Shown: piece after piece, positions 1-8,694 of the stretch
Layout: every line of letters begins with the position of its first letter
Position numbering within the stretch: position 1 is the stretch's first letter
NCBI GenBank assembly: GCA_002403375.1
Contig: DHHQ01000008.1
Location: 45,319 to 89,224, forward strand
Source of the DNA: Thiobacillus denitrificans
GTDB lineage: Bacteria > Pseudomonadota > Gammaproteobacteria > Burkholderiales > Thiobacillaceae
Length of the DNA: 43,906 nt
Direction of reading: 5' to 3'
Made by a program: the position numbers and the translations under genes
The notes under the pieces: model-generated
Database searches by the model: none
Seen by the model: only the letters and a program-made list of their open reading frames with translations
What the model was told of the DNA's origin: nothing

Positions 1-998
1 GGGTCGAGCACGTCGGGGCGATTGGTCGCGGCCAGCACCACCACCGCCTCGTGCGCCTCGAAGCCGTCCATCTCGCCGAGGATCTGGTTGAGCGTCTGCT
101 CGCGCTCGTCGTGGCTGCCGCCGAGGCCGCTGCCGCGGATGCGCCCGACCGAGTCGATCTCGTCGATGAAGATCACCGACGGCGCGTCCTTGCGCGCGCT
201 GTCGAACATGTCGCGCACGCGTGCCGCGCCGACGCCGACGAACATCTCGACGAACTCCGAGCCGCTGATGCTGTAGAACGGCACGCCGGCCTCGCCGGCC
301 AGCGCCTTCGCCAGCATCGTCTTGCCGGTCCCCGGCGGACCCATGAGCAGGACGCCGCGCGGGATCTTGGCGCCGAGCTTGCGGAAGCGCTGCGGGTCGC
401 GCAGGAATTCGACGATCTCCTGCAGGTCGCGCTTGGCGTTGTCGACGCCGGCCACGTCGTCGAACGAGATGCGGATCGACGACGTGACGTTGAAGCGCTT
501 GGCGCGCGACTGGCCGAAGCCGAACAGGCCGCCGCCCGGCCCGGCCTTCAGCAGGCGTTCCTGGAACTTGCTGGAAGCGTAGAAGACGAGTCCGAGCAGC
601 AGCATCCAGGGCAGCATGGCGAGCAGCATGCGCAGCCACCACACCGGTTCGGTGCTCTTCGCCGCCACCGTCACCCCGTGGCTGTCGAGCAGCGGCAGCA
701 GCTCGGGGTCGTCGAGGTCGGGCAGCAGGGTGCGGAAGTGCGTGGGCTGATCCTTGGCGCGCGCGCCGTCGGCATAGGCGCCGGTCAGCTGCCGCCCGGC
801 GAAGGTCACGCTCGTCACCTGGCCGGCGCGCACCAGCGCCTTGAATTCGCTGTACGCGACAAGCTGGGCGACGGGCTGCTGGCTGAGCGCCGACCAGTAG
901 AAGGCGAACAGCATCGCGACGAGGAACCACAGCCAGAACCGCACGCCGAGTTTTTGTCCGGGCGCTGCGGGAAGTCGCTGTTGCGGGGTTTCGGGCAT
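1..998 (-). CDS. ftsH: FtsH-family ATP-dependent zinc metalloprotease, N-terminal part (cut by window edge)
   Basis: Membrane-anchored AAA+ protease that would extract and degrade membrane and soluble proteins. About 332 codons are visible, starting at the ATG at 998 and running open off the left edge. The first ~20 residues are polar, followed by a membrane segment (FWLWFLVAMLFAFYW), a periplasmic FtsH_ext-like region of about 80 residues, a second membrane segment (LLAMLPWMLLLGLVFY), then the AAA+ domain with Walker A (GPPGTGKT), the pore region FVEMFVG and Walker B (VIFIDEID). The SRH segment and the HEXXH protease domain lie outside the window. The N-terminus is longer and less conserved than in the housekeeping FtsH that normally sits beside rlmE, so this may be a second FtsH paralogue (inference). 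It is transcribed away from the next gene. Confidence 0.93.
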   Translation of the reverse strand, partial: MPETPQQRLPAAPGQKLGVRFWLWFLVAMLFAFYWSALSQQPVAQLVAYSEFKALVRAGQVTSVTFAGRQLTGAYADGARAKDQPTHFRTLLPDLDDPELLPLLDSHGVTVAAKSTEPVWWLRMLLAMLPWMLLLGLVFYASSKFQERLLKAGPGGGLFGFGQSRAKRFNVTSSIRISFDDVAGVDNAKRDLQEIVEFLRDPQRFRKLGAKIPRGVLLMGPPGTGKTMLAKALAGEAGVPFYSISGSEFVEMFVGVGAARVRDMFDSARKDAPSVIFIDEIDSVGRIRGSGLGGSHDEREQTLNQILGEMDGFEAHEAVVVLAATNRPDVLD

Positions 999-1155
999 GG
1001 CGTCTCCGTGCTGGGCCGCAAGGGCGCGCGCGCCGTTCAATCGTCTGCATCCGCGGTCCGCGCTGCTTCCATTCTAGGAAACGGCGGGGACCGGCCCGCC
1101 GGCGGCGCGGATGGACTATAAAATGAGGGCAGTTCGCCCGCCACGAGGACTCCCG

Positions 1156-1464
1156 ATGACCGACCTGCTTGCCCTCGCCGTCTGGCTGATTCTGCTGGCG
1201 CTCGCGTATCCCTGGGTGCGCCGCGCCAGGCATCCCGAGGTCGCGCCGCTGGCGGCGTTCCTGCTGTTCGCGACGCTGTTCTCGGTCGCCGCCGGGACGC
1301 TCTATTTCGCCCTGCTGTGGCTCGTGCAGGCGATGGGCTGGGCGCCCCGGCTCGCCAGCGGACCCTGGGCGCTGGCCTTTCTCTCGCTCGCCTTCGCCCC
1401 GGCCTTCCTGCTCGCCCGCTGGATCATCCGGCGCCCGCCGCTCGACCGGCCGCCGCCGAAATAG
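1156..1464 (+). CDS. Small inner-membrane protein, function unknown
   Basis: 102-residue hydrophobic protein with three likely membrane helices: residues ~4-22, ~30-55 including a GTLYFALLW stretch, and ~68-90. It ends in a basic, proline-rich tail. I chose the ATG at 1156, which has a GAGG ribosome site about 8 bases upstream, over the ATG at 1111. The earlier ATG would add an unsupported hydrophilic extension that runs through a TATAAA sequence (1117-1122) resembling a -10 box. It precedes the transketolase gene by 16 bases on the same strand, so the two are probably cotranscribed. I recognise no family; a membrane role is all the sequence supports. Confidence 0.7.
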   Translation: MTDLLALAVWLILLALAYPWVRRARHPEVAPLAAFLLFATLFSVAAGTLYFALLWLVQAMGWAPRLASGPWALAFLSLAFAPAFLLARWIIRRPPLDRPPPK

Positions 1465-1480
1465 CGCTTTCGAGGCATCC

Positions 1481-3322
1481 ATGGATTTCGCCGAACACGC
1501 CTCCACCGCCCGGCAGATCGCCGACACGGCGCGCGAACTGCGGCGCGAGGTGTTGCGCATGACCAGCGCCGCCGGATCGGGCCATCCCACCTCGTGCCTG
1601 TCGTGTGCCGAGATCGTCGCGGCGCTGTTCTTCCACGAGATGCGCTGGGACCCCGCCGATTCTGCCGCCCGCGACGTCGACCGCTTCGTGCTGTCGAAGG
1701 GCCACGCCGCGCCCGTCCTGTGGGCGGCGCTGTCGCTGGCCGGGGCGATCGACGAGGATCCGCTGCGCCTGCGCCGCATCGACAGCACGCTCGAGGGGCA
1801 CCCCACGCCGGCCAACGCCTGGGTCAGGGTGGCGACCGGCTCGCTCGGGCAGGGCCTCGCCGCGGCCAACGGCATGGCGCTCGCCGACCGGCTCGACGGC
1901 ATCGATGCCCGCGTCTACTGCCTGCTCGGCGACGGCGAATGCTCGGAGGGATCGGTGTGGGAAGCGGCGCAGTTCGCCTCGCTCAACCGGCTCGAGCGGC
2001 TCGTCGCGATCGTCGACGTCAACGGGCTCGGCCAGTCGGGGCCGACGCCCTACGGCCGCGACACCTCGGTGCTCGCGCGCCGCTTCGAGGCCTTCGGCTG
2101 GCAGGCGCTGGAGATCGACGGCCACGACCCGCAAGCGGTGCTCGGTGCGCTGGCGCGCGCGCGCGACTGCGGGCCGACGGCGATCCTCGCGCGCACCCAG
2201 AAGGGGCGCGGCGTGTCCTTCCTCGAGGGTGCCGCAGGCTGGCACGGCAAGGCGGTCGAAGCGGCGCGGCTGCAGCAGGCGCTCGACGAACTCGGCGCGG
2301 TGCAGGGCCGGCCGCAGGTCGTGCCGCGGCGGCTGGGTGCAGCGCCCCCTGCGCGCGCCGATGCGGGGGGCCGCTTCGAGGTGGATTACCCGCTGGGCGC
2401 CGAGGTCGCCACCCGCGATGCGTACGGCCATGCGCTCGTCAAGCTGGGTGCGCTGAATCCCGACGTGGTCGCGCTCGACGGCGACGTGCGGAACTCGACC
2501 TATTCGGAGCGCTTCGCGGACGCCTACCCGGAACGCTTCTTCGAGTGCTTCATCGCCGAGCAGAACATGGCCGGCACCGCGCTCGGCCTCGCGGCGAGCG
2601 GCAAGACCCCGTTCGTCTCGACCTTCGCCTGCTTCCTCACCCGCGCCGCCGACTTCATCCGCATGGCCGGCCACAGCCGCCCGCGGCATCTGGTGTTCTG
2701 CGGCAGCCACGCGGGGATCTCGATCGGCGAGGACGGCCCCTCGCAGATGGGGCTGGAGGATATCGCCATGTTCCGCGCGCTGGCGCACAGCACGGTGCTG
2801 TATCCGTGCGACGCGGTCGCCGCCGAGCGGCTCACCGCACTCGCGGCGCGCACCGACGGCATCGTCTACCTGCGCACCACCCGCGGCAAGACGCCGGTGA
2901 TCTACGGCAGTGACGAGACCTTCGCGGTCGGCGGCAGCAAGGTGCTGCGCGCGTCGGCCGCCGACCAGTGCACGGTCGTCGCGGCCGGCATCACGGTGCA
3001 CGAGGCGCTCGCCGCGCACGACGAACTCATGCGCGAGGGCATCGCGCTGCGCGTGATCGACGCCTACTCGGTGAAGCCGCTCGACGTCGCCACGCTGGTC
3101 CGCGCGGCCGGCGAGACGCGCGGCATCGTCGTGGTCGAGGATCACTGGGCCGACGGCGGGCTCGGCGACGCGGTGGCGCGCGCCCACGACTGGCCGGTCC
3201 CCTTGCGCTTCCTGGCCGTTCGCAGCGAGCCGCGCTCGGGGCCGCCGGCGGCGCTGCTCGAGCGCCACGGCATCTCGCGCCATGCCATCGTGCGGCAGGT
3301 GCTGGCGCTGGTCCAATCCTGA
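1481..3322 (+). CDS. tkt: Transketolase, single-chain short form
   Basis: Thiamine-diphosphate enzyme moving two-carbon units between sugar phosphates in the pentose phosphate or Calvin pathway. It has 613 residues, close to the ~620 of animal-type and TktN+TktC-type enzymes and shorter than the ~665 of E. coli TktA. Visible motifs are GSGHP near residue 34, the diphosphate/Mg site GDGECSEGS at 150-158 with the following DVNGLGQSG, the KGRGVSFLEG segment, and the catalytic glutamate region FIAEQNMAG in the pyrimidine domain. The third, C-terminal domain is complete. A GAGG sequence lies just upstream of the ATG. It could be a transketolase-like paralogue rather than the main enzyme, because another tkt may exist elsewhere. 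Confidence 0.9.
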   Translation: MDFAEHASTARQIADTARELRREVLRMTSAAGSGHPTSCLSCAEIVAALFFHEMRWDPADSAARDVDRFVLSKGHAAPVLWAALSLAGAIDEDPLRLRRIDSTLEGHPTPANAWVRVATGSLGQGLAAANGMALADRLDGIDARVYCLLGDGECSEGSVWEAAQFASLNRLERLVAIVDVNGLGQSGPTPYGRDTSVLARRFEAFGWQALEIDGHDPQAVLGALARARDCGPTAILARTQKGRGVSFLEGAAGWHGKAVEAARLQQALDELGAVQGRPQVVPRRLGAAPPARADAGGRFEVDYPLGAEVATRDAYGHALVKLGALNPDVVALDGDVRNSTYSERFADAYPERFFECFIAEQNMAGTALGLAASGKTPFVSTFACFLTRAADFIRMAGHSRPRHLVFCGSHAGISIGEDGPSQMGLEDIAMFRALAHSTVLYPCDAVAAERLTALAARTDGIVYLRTTRGKTPVIYGSDETFAVGGSKVLRASAADQCTVVAAGITVHEALAAHDELMREGIALRVIDAYSVKPLDVATLVRAAGETRGIVVVEDHWADGGLGDAVARAHDWPVPLRFLAVRSEPRSGPPAALLERHGISRHAIVRQVLALVQS

Positions 3323-3352
3323 CGCCACGCGCTTGTGCGCCTGGTACTGATT

Positions 3353-5749
3353 TCAAAGCCTCACCCGGTTGAGCCGCAGCGCATTGCCCACCACCGACAC
3401 CGAGCTGAAGCTCATGGCGGCGGCGGCGATCATCGGCGAGAGCAGCAGGCCGAAGAACGGATACAGCACCCCGGCCGCCACCGGCACCCCCAGGGTGTTG
3501 TAGACAAAGGCGAAGAACAGGTTCTGGCGGATGTTGCGCATGGTCGCGCGGCTCAGCTGCCGCGCGCGCACGATGCCGCGCAGGTCGCCTTTCACCAGGG
3601 TGATGCCGGCGCTTTCCATCGCGACGTCGGTGCCGCTGCCCATCGCTATACCCACCTGGGCCTGGGCCAGCGCGGGTGCATCGTTGATGCCGTCACCGGC
3701 CATGGCCACCACCCGGCCTTCGGCCTGCAGCCGCTTCACCACCTCCGCCTTCTGCTCCGGCAGCACCTCGGCCTGCACCCGCCCGATGCCGAGCTTGTTC
3801 GCCACCGCCTCGGCCGTAACCCGGTTGTCGCCGGTGAGCATCACCACCTCGATACCTTCCTGCTGCAGCATGCGCAGGGCCTCCGCGGTGGTGTCCTTGA
3901 CCGGGTCGGCGACCCCGATGAGGCCGGCGGCCTGGCCGTTCAGCGCGATGAACATCACCGTCTGGCCATCGCTGCGCAGGGCGTCGGCCTGCTGCGCGAG
4001 GCCTCCCAGATCGAGCTTGTCCATCAGCCTCTGGTTGCCGAGCGCCACGGTGCGTGTCTCCACCGCGCCGGTAACGCCCTGGCCGGTGACGGAGCGAAAG
4101 TCATTCACCTCGGGAAGCTTCAGCCCGCGTTCTTCGGCGCCAGCGACGATGGCCGCCGCCAGCGGATGTTCGCTCGCCCGCTCCAGCGCGGCGCCGAGGC
4201 GCAGTATTTCGTTTTCGTCGAAACCCGGCGCTGCCGTCACCGCCATCAGCCGCGGCTTGCCTTCGGTAAGGGTGCCGGTCTTGTCCACCACCAGGGTGTC
4301 GACTTTCTCCATCACCTCGAGCGCCTCGGCGTTCTTGATCAGCACCCCCACCGTGGCGCCGCGGCCGGTGCCCACCATGATCGACATCGGGGTGGCGAGC
4401 CCGAGCGCGCAGGGGCAGGCGATGATCAGCACCGCCACCGCGTTGACCACGGCGTGGCCGAGGCGCGGTTCAGGCCCGATGAGCGACCAGACGACGAAAG
4501 TCAGAATCGCTACCACCACCACCGCGGGGACGAACCAGGCCGACACCACGTCGACCAGCCGCTGAATCGGCGCGCGGCTACGCTGCGCCTCGCTCACCAT
4601 GTGCACGATCTGCGCCAGCAGGGTGTCGGCACCGACCCGTTCGGCGCGCATCAGCAGGCCGCCGGTGCCGTTCACGGTGGCGCCGATCAGGCGGTCGCCG
4701 GCGGCCTTTTCCACCGGGATCGACTCGCCGGTGACCAGCGATTCGTCGAGCGCGCTGGCGCCTTCGATCACCACGCCGTCGACCGGGACCTTTTCGCCGG
4801 GGCGCACCCGCAGCGTGTCGCCGGGCTGGACGTGCTCGAGCGGAATGTCTTCCTCGCGGCCGTCTTCGCGCACGATGCGCGCCGTCTTCGGCGCGAGGCC
4901 GAGCAGCATCCTGATGGCGGAACTGGTGCGGCTGCGCGCGCGCAGCTCGAGCACCTGCCCCAGGAGCACCAGGGCGGTGATCACCGCCGCCGCCTCGAAA
5001 TACACCGGCACCACGCCGTGCATGTGGAGTGACGGTGGGAACAGTCCCGGCGCGAGCAGCGCGACGACGCTGTACGTCCACGCGACCCCCACGCCGAGCG
5101 CGATGAGGGTGAACATGTTGAGGCTGCGGTTGACCAGCGACGCCCAGCCGCGCTGGAACAGCGGCCAGCCGCCCCACAGTACCGCCGGGGTGGCGAGCGC
5201 GAACTGGACCCACTGGATGGAAGCGTGCGACAGGAAGCGGCCGGCAAACTCGGGTGCCAGGTCGGCGCCCATGGCGATGACAAGCGTCGGCAGCGCGAGC
5301 GTACTGCTGATCCAGAAGCGCCGGCTCATGTCGGCGAGCTCGGGATTCTCCGCCTGCTCCAGCGTGGCGGTGCGGGGTTCCAGCGCCATGCCGCAGATCG
5401 GGCAGTTCCCCGGTTCGCTGCGCACGATTTCGGGGTGCATCGGGCAGACGTATTCGGTGGCGGCCTGTGCCGGTACAGGCGGCGCGGGCGGCAGCAGCGG
5501 CTCCAGCGCCATGCCGCATTTTGGGCAGGTGCCGGGCGCGTCCTGGCGGATCTCGGGATGCATCGGGCAGGTATAAACCACCGCAGCCGCGAATGGCGGT
5601 GCCGACGGCTGCGCGTATTGGTCGGGAGCCGCCTCGAACTTGTGCAGACAGTGGGTGGAGCAGAAGTGGTACGTCACGCCGGCGTGCTCGGCGCGGCCTG
5701 CGGCTGTCGCCTCGTCCACCGTCATGCCGCATACGGGATCGATCGCCAT
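3353..5749 (-). CDS. copA: Copper-translocating P1B-type ATPase with N-terminal YHS and two heavy-metal-binding domains
   Basis: Inner-membrane pump exporting Cu(I) or Ag(I). 798 residues from the ATG at 5749, which follows an AAGGGGGG ribosome site; the reading frame extends 20 codons upstream, but that part would overlap the preceding gene. The N-terminus has a YHS domain (DPVCGMTV...CSTHC), then two short HMBD repeats (YTCPMHPEI...CPKCGMALEP and YVCPMHPEI...CPICGMALEP) in place of the usual ferredoxin-like CXXC domains. The core has TGES, the CPC transport motif in ACPCALGLATP, the phosphorylation site DKTGTLTEGK, SEHPLAAAI and GDGINDAPALAQA. It is the last gene of a four-gene minus-strand cluster, 10 bases after the exported protein gene. 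No CueR-like regulator is adjacent. Confidence 0.95.
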   Translation of the reverse strand: MAIDPVCGMTVDEATAAGRAEHAGVTYHFCSTHCLHKFEAAPDQYAQPSAPPFAAAVVYTCPMHPEIRQDAPGTCPKCGMALEPLLPPAPPVPAQAATEYVCPMHPEIVRSEPGNCPICGMALEPRTATLEQAENPELADMSRRFWISSTLALPTLVIAMGADLAPEFAGRFLSHASIQWVQFALATPAVLWGGWPLFQRGWASLVNRSLNMFTLIALGVGVAWTYSVVALLAPGLFPPSLHMHGVVPVYFEAAAVITALVLLGQVLELRARSRTSSAIRMLLGLAPKTARIVREDGREEDIPLEHVQPGDTLRVRPGEKVPVDGVVIEGASALDESLVTGESIPVEKAAGDRLIGATVNGTGGLLMRAERVGADTLLAQIVHMVSEAQRSRAPIQRLVDVVSAWFVPAVVVVAILTFVVWSLIGPEPRLGHAVVNAVAVLIIACPCALGLATPMSIMVGTGRGATVGVLIKNAEALEVMEKVDTLVVDKTGTLTEGKPRLMAVTAAPGFDENEILRLGAALERASEHPLAAAIVAGAEERGLKLPEVNDFRSVTGQGVTGAVETRTVALGNQRLMDKLDLGGLAQQADALRSDGQTVMFIALNGQAAGLIGVADPVKDTTAEALRMLQQEGIEVVMLTGDNRVTAEAVANKLGIGRVQAEVLPEQKAEVVKRLQAEGRVVAMAGDGINDAPALAQAQVGIAMGSGTDVAMESAGITLVKGDLRGIVRARQLSRATMRNIRQNLFFAFVYNTLGVPVAAGVLYPFFGLLLSPMIAAAAMSFSSVSVVGNALRLNRVRL

Positions 5750-5759
5750 GCGCCCCCCT

Positions 5760-6182
5760 TTATTTGGTCGTCTGCCAGCGGAAGATCCGGGGAGTGGACT
5801 CGCCTTCACGGCGGATCTGCAGTTCCACCACCTGCGGCAGCGGCTTCACCGCGGCGAAGCGCAGAACGCCCTTGCGGTGGTGACTGCCGGGAACTGAGCC
5901 TTCCCATCCGAGCGGGCGATGGAGCGTGCCATCGGCAAGCAGGGTCGTTGACTGGGCCAGGTCGTCATCGAGATCCTGGGTGTGGGTCTCCAGAGTGACC
6001 GCGAAGTCCCAGGTCTTTGCGTCCTGCGAGAAGCCCTTCGGCTCGATGGTGATCTTCACGCCGCTATGGCTGCTGATCTGCGCGGGCGCTTGCGCAGGCG
6101 CCACACTGGCGGCGTCTGCAACGAGGGGAGAGCAGACGATGACCGCGGCCAGCGCACGGGCGGTCAGGTTTCGACGGGACAT
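5760..6182 (-). CDS. Exported protein of the copper cluster, unknown function
   Basis: 140-residue protein with a signal peptide: basic MSRRNL start, hydrophobic core AALAAVIV-like, and likely cleavage near VADAA. The SRRNL start resembles a weak twin-arginine motif, but the short hydrophobic region also fits Sec. The mature part (GVKITIEPKGFSQD..., LETHTQDLDDDL, GVLRFAAVKPLPQVVELQIR) looks beta-rich with no cysteine, so metal binding by cysteine is unlikely; it has a few histidines. The start at 6182 has AAGGAG upstream. It overlaps the end of the preceding membrane protein gene by 19 bases and precedes copA by 10. A periplasmic partner of the exporter is the natural guess, but only position supports it. 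Confidence 0.75.
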   Translation of the reverse strand: MSRRNLTARALAAVIVCSPLVADAASVAPAQAPAQISSHSGVKITIEPKGFSQDAKTWDFAVTLETHTQDLDDDLAQSTTLLADGTLHRPLGWEGSVPGSHHRKGVLRFAAVKPLPQVVELQIRREGESTPRIFRWQTTK

Positions 6183-6619
6183 TGCTTGTGCTCCTTGTAG
6201 GCCTTGGCGACTTTGGGCGCGATGTACAGGATGCCGCCCAGGTTGAACGCGAGCCCGAGCCACAGCAGTTCGACCTGGTACTGGGCAACCACGCTGACGA
6301 AGCCGGTCACGCCGAGCACCGGCAGGATGTTGACCAGATAGTGGGCGCAGCAGGAAACCATCGCGGCGGTCGAGGTCGTGCCGGTCGCGGCGACCATCCT
6401 GCGAGGCGCCTGTCCCAGGCCGACCAGCTGCCTGAGGAAACTGTAGAGCCCGACCTGCACGCCGAATCCTAGCGCCAGCGCAAGAATGAAGTACCGGAAC
6501 TCGGCGAACTGCTCGAGCATGAATTCCCAGCCCGAGACGAGGCCGACCACGCCGAAAAAGACGCCCAGCATCAGCAGGAATGCGAGCGCGCCCCAGGACA
6601 GGGATTTGACGAGCGCCAT
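6164..6619 (-). CDS. Integral membrane protein with Cys-Cys-Ala-His motif, copper cluster
   Basis: 151 residues with four to five predicted membrane helices: ~8-30, ~40-62, ~83-105 and ~110-130. A striking segment, STAAMVSCCAHYLVNILPVL, carries vicinal cysteines and a histidine in a membrane helix, a plausible soft-metal ligand set. MerT-type mercury carriers also have paired cysteines in a first helix, but the context and sequence differ, so I do not call it MerT. The C-terminus is short and basic and ends with a lone cysteine (KQCPVET). AAGGAGGG precedes the ATG at 6619. Its place between a SHOCT protein and copA suggests metal transport across the inner membrane (inference). Confidence 0.75.
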   Translation of the reverse strand: MALVKSLSWGALAFLLMLGVFFGVVGLVSGWEFMLEQFAEFRYFILALALGFGVQVGLYSFLRQLVGLGQAPRRMVAATGTTSTAAMVSCCAHYLVNILPVLGVTGFVSVVAQYQVELLWLGLAFNLGGILYIAPKVAKAYKEHKQCPVET

Positions 6620-6661
6620 CGGCCCTCCTTCAATGATTCTTGTGTCGCTCCCTTGCTGCGC

Positions 6662-6931
6662 CTACTTTTCCAGGATGTCGTCGCGCTTTTGCAGGAACTC
6701 CTCGCGGCTGATTTCACCGCGCGCGTAGCTCGCCTTCAGCACCTCGAGCGGCGTCTGCCTTGCCGGCTCAGGCTGCCGGCCGCCGTCGCCGCGGGACTTG
6801 CTGAACAGGTACTTGAGCAGGACGGCGAGCAGTGCGATGGATATGACGAGAAACAGGACCATCCACAGGCCGCCGAAGAGCATGCCCATGCCGCCATCGA
6901 ACATCCATCCGTGGTTGTAGGGTCCATACAT
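6662..6931 (-). CDS. Small membrane protein with C-terminal SHOCT domain
   Basis: 89 residues. The N-terminus is rich in Gly, Met, His and Trp (MYGPYNHGWMFDGGMGML), followed by one membrane helix (~18-45, GGLWMVLFLVISIALLAVLL). The C-terminus is a SHOCT domain with the typical PLEVLKASYARGEISREEF pattern. Short one-helix SHOCT proteins are common in heavy-metal clusters; the Met/His-rich start would suit copper contact, but this is inference. It is the first gene of the minus-strand copper cluster, downstream of the promoter candidate at 6996-7023. No good ribosome site is visible before the ATG at 6931. Confidence 0.8.
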   Translation of the reverse strand: MYGPYNHGWMFDGGMGMLFGGLWMVLFLVISIALLAVLLKYLFSKSRGDGGRQPEPARQTPLEVLKASYARGEISREEFLQKRDDILEK

Positions 6932-6995
6932 GCGCAGGGTCCAAGGAGAAGGAAGGGGGCACGGGGGGGATCACAAAAACCCAGTGATTTGATCA

Positions 6996-7023
6996 ACTAT
7001 AGTTCGCTCTATATCGAATTCAA
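6996..7023 (-). promoter_or_regulatory. Sigma-70 promoter candidate for the copper cluster, with overlapping palindrome
   Basis: On the minus strand TTGAAT (7023-7018) and TATAGT (7001-6996) are separated by 16 bases. The -10 lies inside the perfect palindrome AACTATAGTT (6995-7004), which could be an operator. This AT-rich patch stands out in a GC-rich neighbourhood and lies about 65 bases upstream of the SHOCT gene. The 16-bp spacer does not fit the 19-20 bp spacers of MerR/CueR promoters, so another regulator type would be expected if it is metal-controlled. Confidence 0.5.
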
Positions 7024-7066
7024 ACGAATCCCGCCGTAGCCCAGACAGGTAGCCTCCGCGCGAAAA

Positions 7067-8251
7067 TTACAACGGGGAGGCGACGAGCGGCACGATCATC
7101 TCCGCCGCGGAAAGGCCGCCATGCACGCCGACATGGGTGTAGCGCGCCTCGCCCTGCAGCCAGTCGCGCAGGATGGCGCGGCCGCTCGGCAGCAGCACAT
7201 AGTCGCCGAGGCGGTCGCGCAGGCCGGGATGGGGCGCGCCCGGGCCGAGCCAGCCCTGACGCACCACCGTCTCGCTCGGGATCGCCTCGACGCGGCCGGC
7301 CAGATGCGTGCGGAGGTAGTCCTCGAACTGCGCCTCGCGGCCCGACCGCACGTAGGCGTAGGCGACGCGCGGCTCGCCGCACAGCGGCAGCAGCAGCGTG
7401 TCGCGCAGTCCCGGGTGGTCGTCGAGATCGATGGTGTCGGCCTCGCTCGTGTCGACGAAGCCATGGTCGGCCGTGACGACGATGCGGCTTCCGGTTTGCC
7501 GGGCGACATCGACGAGCCGCGCGAAACCGGCGTCGAGTTCGGCAAAGGCCTGCGCGACGGCGTCGCTGCCCACCCCGTGCGCGTGGGCGAGGCTGTCGAG
7601 CTGGGGCCAGTAGGCGTGGATGTAGCTGGGGGGCGCCTCGACGCGCAGCAACCCGGCGATCACGGCGAACATCTCGTCCAGCGACGCGTAGCCGTGCCGC
7701 TTCGCCTTGCCGGCGAGCGCGACGTTGAAGTCGCTGTGGACGATCTGGCGCGGGCTGACGACGTGGCAGGGAAGGGGAAGGCGGTCGAACAGGGGCGTCA
7801 GGCCGAACAGCTGCGCCGGCGTCACGCCGGCGTCGCGCAGCGCGTGGCGGCCGGTGCGGATGCGGTAGGGCAGCGGCGCGACCACCGCGCCGAGCTCGCG
7901 GAAGTACATGTTCCAGCCGGTCAGCCCGTGCTGCTGGGGAGCGAGGCCGGTGAGGAAGGTGGGGATCGCGCTCGCCGTCGTCGACGGGAAGACCGAGGTC
8001 ATCGACCCGACGAGATGGCGGCGCAGCGCGCCGTCCCGGCCGGACAGGAAAGCGTGGCCGAGGCCGTCGACGACCAGCAGCACCAGATGGCGCGCCCCGG
8101 ACAAGGATTGCGGCGGCAATGCGGTCAGCGGCGGGTAAGGACTGTCGCTGCCGAGGGCGGCCGCGATCGAGCTCATGAGGTTGACCACGCCGCCGCTTGC
8201 GTAGTCGGGCAGGACGAGGCCGGGCTGCAGCCGCAAGTCCGCGGGCGTCAT
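7067..8251 (-). CDS. Alkaline-phosphatase-superfamily phosphodiesterase / nucleotide pyrophosphatase
   Basis: 394 residues. Type I phosphodiesterase/NPP fold: the first metal site is in LLVVDGLGHAFL, the catalytic threonine is in the nucleophile loop FPSTTASAIPTFLTG, and later metal ligands are in VTADHGFVDTSEAD and DDHPGLRD; a C-terminal HVGVHGGLSAAEM segment carries the last histidine. There is no signal peptide, so a cytoplasmic hydrolase of a phosphodiester or nucleotide substrate is likely; the substrate cannot be read from sequence. It diverges from dgkA, with 71 bases between the two start codons. Confidence 0.82.
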   Translation of the reverse strand: MTPADLRLQPGLVLPDYASGGVVNLMSSIAAALGSDSPYPPLTALPPQSLSGARHLVLLVVDGLGHAFLSGRDGALRRHLVGSMTSVFPSTTASAIPTFLTGLAPQQHGLTGWNMYFRELGAVVAPLPYRIRTGRHALRDAGVTPAQLFGLTPLFDRLPLPCHVVSPRQIVHSDFNVALAGKAKRHGYASLDEMFAVIAGLLRVEAPPSYIHAYWPQLDSLAHAHGVGSDAVAQAFAELDAGFARLVDVARQTGSRIVVTADHGFVDTSEADTIDLDDHPGLRDTLLLPLCGEPRVAYAYVRSGREAQFEDYLRTHLAGRVEAIPSETVVRQGWLGPGAPHPGLRDRLGDYVLLPSGRAILRDWLQGEARYTHVGVHGGLSAAEMIVPLVASPL

Positions 8252-8322
8252 CGCCGTTCCATCCGGGGAACCCTCAACCGTTCGACACGGGCCTGCAAGG
8301 GCTGCATAGTGTGAAGGCAGCC

Positions 8323-8682
8323 ATGGCCAATCCGCTCGCCCGCCTTCTCGACAGTCTCGCCTGCGCCCTCAAGGGGGGCGTCCACGTGGTGCGCAGCCAG
8401 CCGAACGCGCGCCTGCACCTGCTGGCCGCGGCGCTGGCGTGTGCGGCGGGGCTGCATGTCGGGCTGAGCCGGGCGGAATGGCTGTGGATCAGCGTGGCGA
8501 TCGCGCTCGTGTGGAGTGCCGAAGCCTTCAACACCGCGCTCGAGGAACTCGCCGACGCCCTCCATCCCGAACGGCACCCGGGAATCGGCCGGGCCAAGGA
8601 CGCTGCCGCCGCCGCGGTCCTGATCGCCGCGCTGGGCGCGGCGGTCATCGGCATGCTGGTGTTCGCCCCGCACCTGGGCTGA
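8323..8682 (+). CDS. dgkA: Diacylglycerol kinase, prokaryotic DgkA family
   Basis: 119 residues with three membrane helices (~33-50, ~52-70 and ~95-116) and the family active-site segment EAFNTALEELADAL near residues 66-79, plus a conserved KDAAAAAV stretch before the last helix. It phosphorylates diacylglycerol (or undecaprenol in some members), recycling lipid made during membrane-derived glucan or LPS modification. I chose the ATG at 8323 with AAGG about 8 bases upstream; a GTG at 8311 is possible. The length fits the family (about 120). Confidence 0.92.
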   Translation: MANPLARLLDSLACALKGGVHVVRSQPNARLHLLAAALACAAGLHVGLSRAEWLWISVAIALVWSAEAFNTALEELADALHPERHPGIGRAKDAAAAAVLIAALGAAVIGMLVFAPHLG

Positions 8683-8694
8683 GCCGGCGCCGGG

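Noticed and set aside
51..1121. Long plus-strand open frame of 356 codons
   Set aside because: It is the shadow of the FtsH gene on the opposite strand, with an Arg/Ala/His-rich product and no domains.
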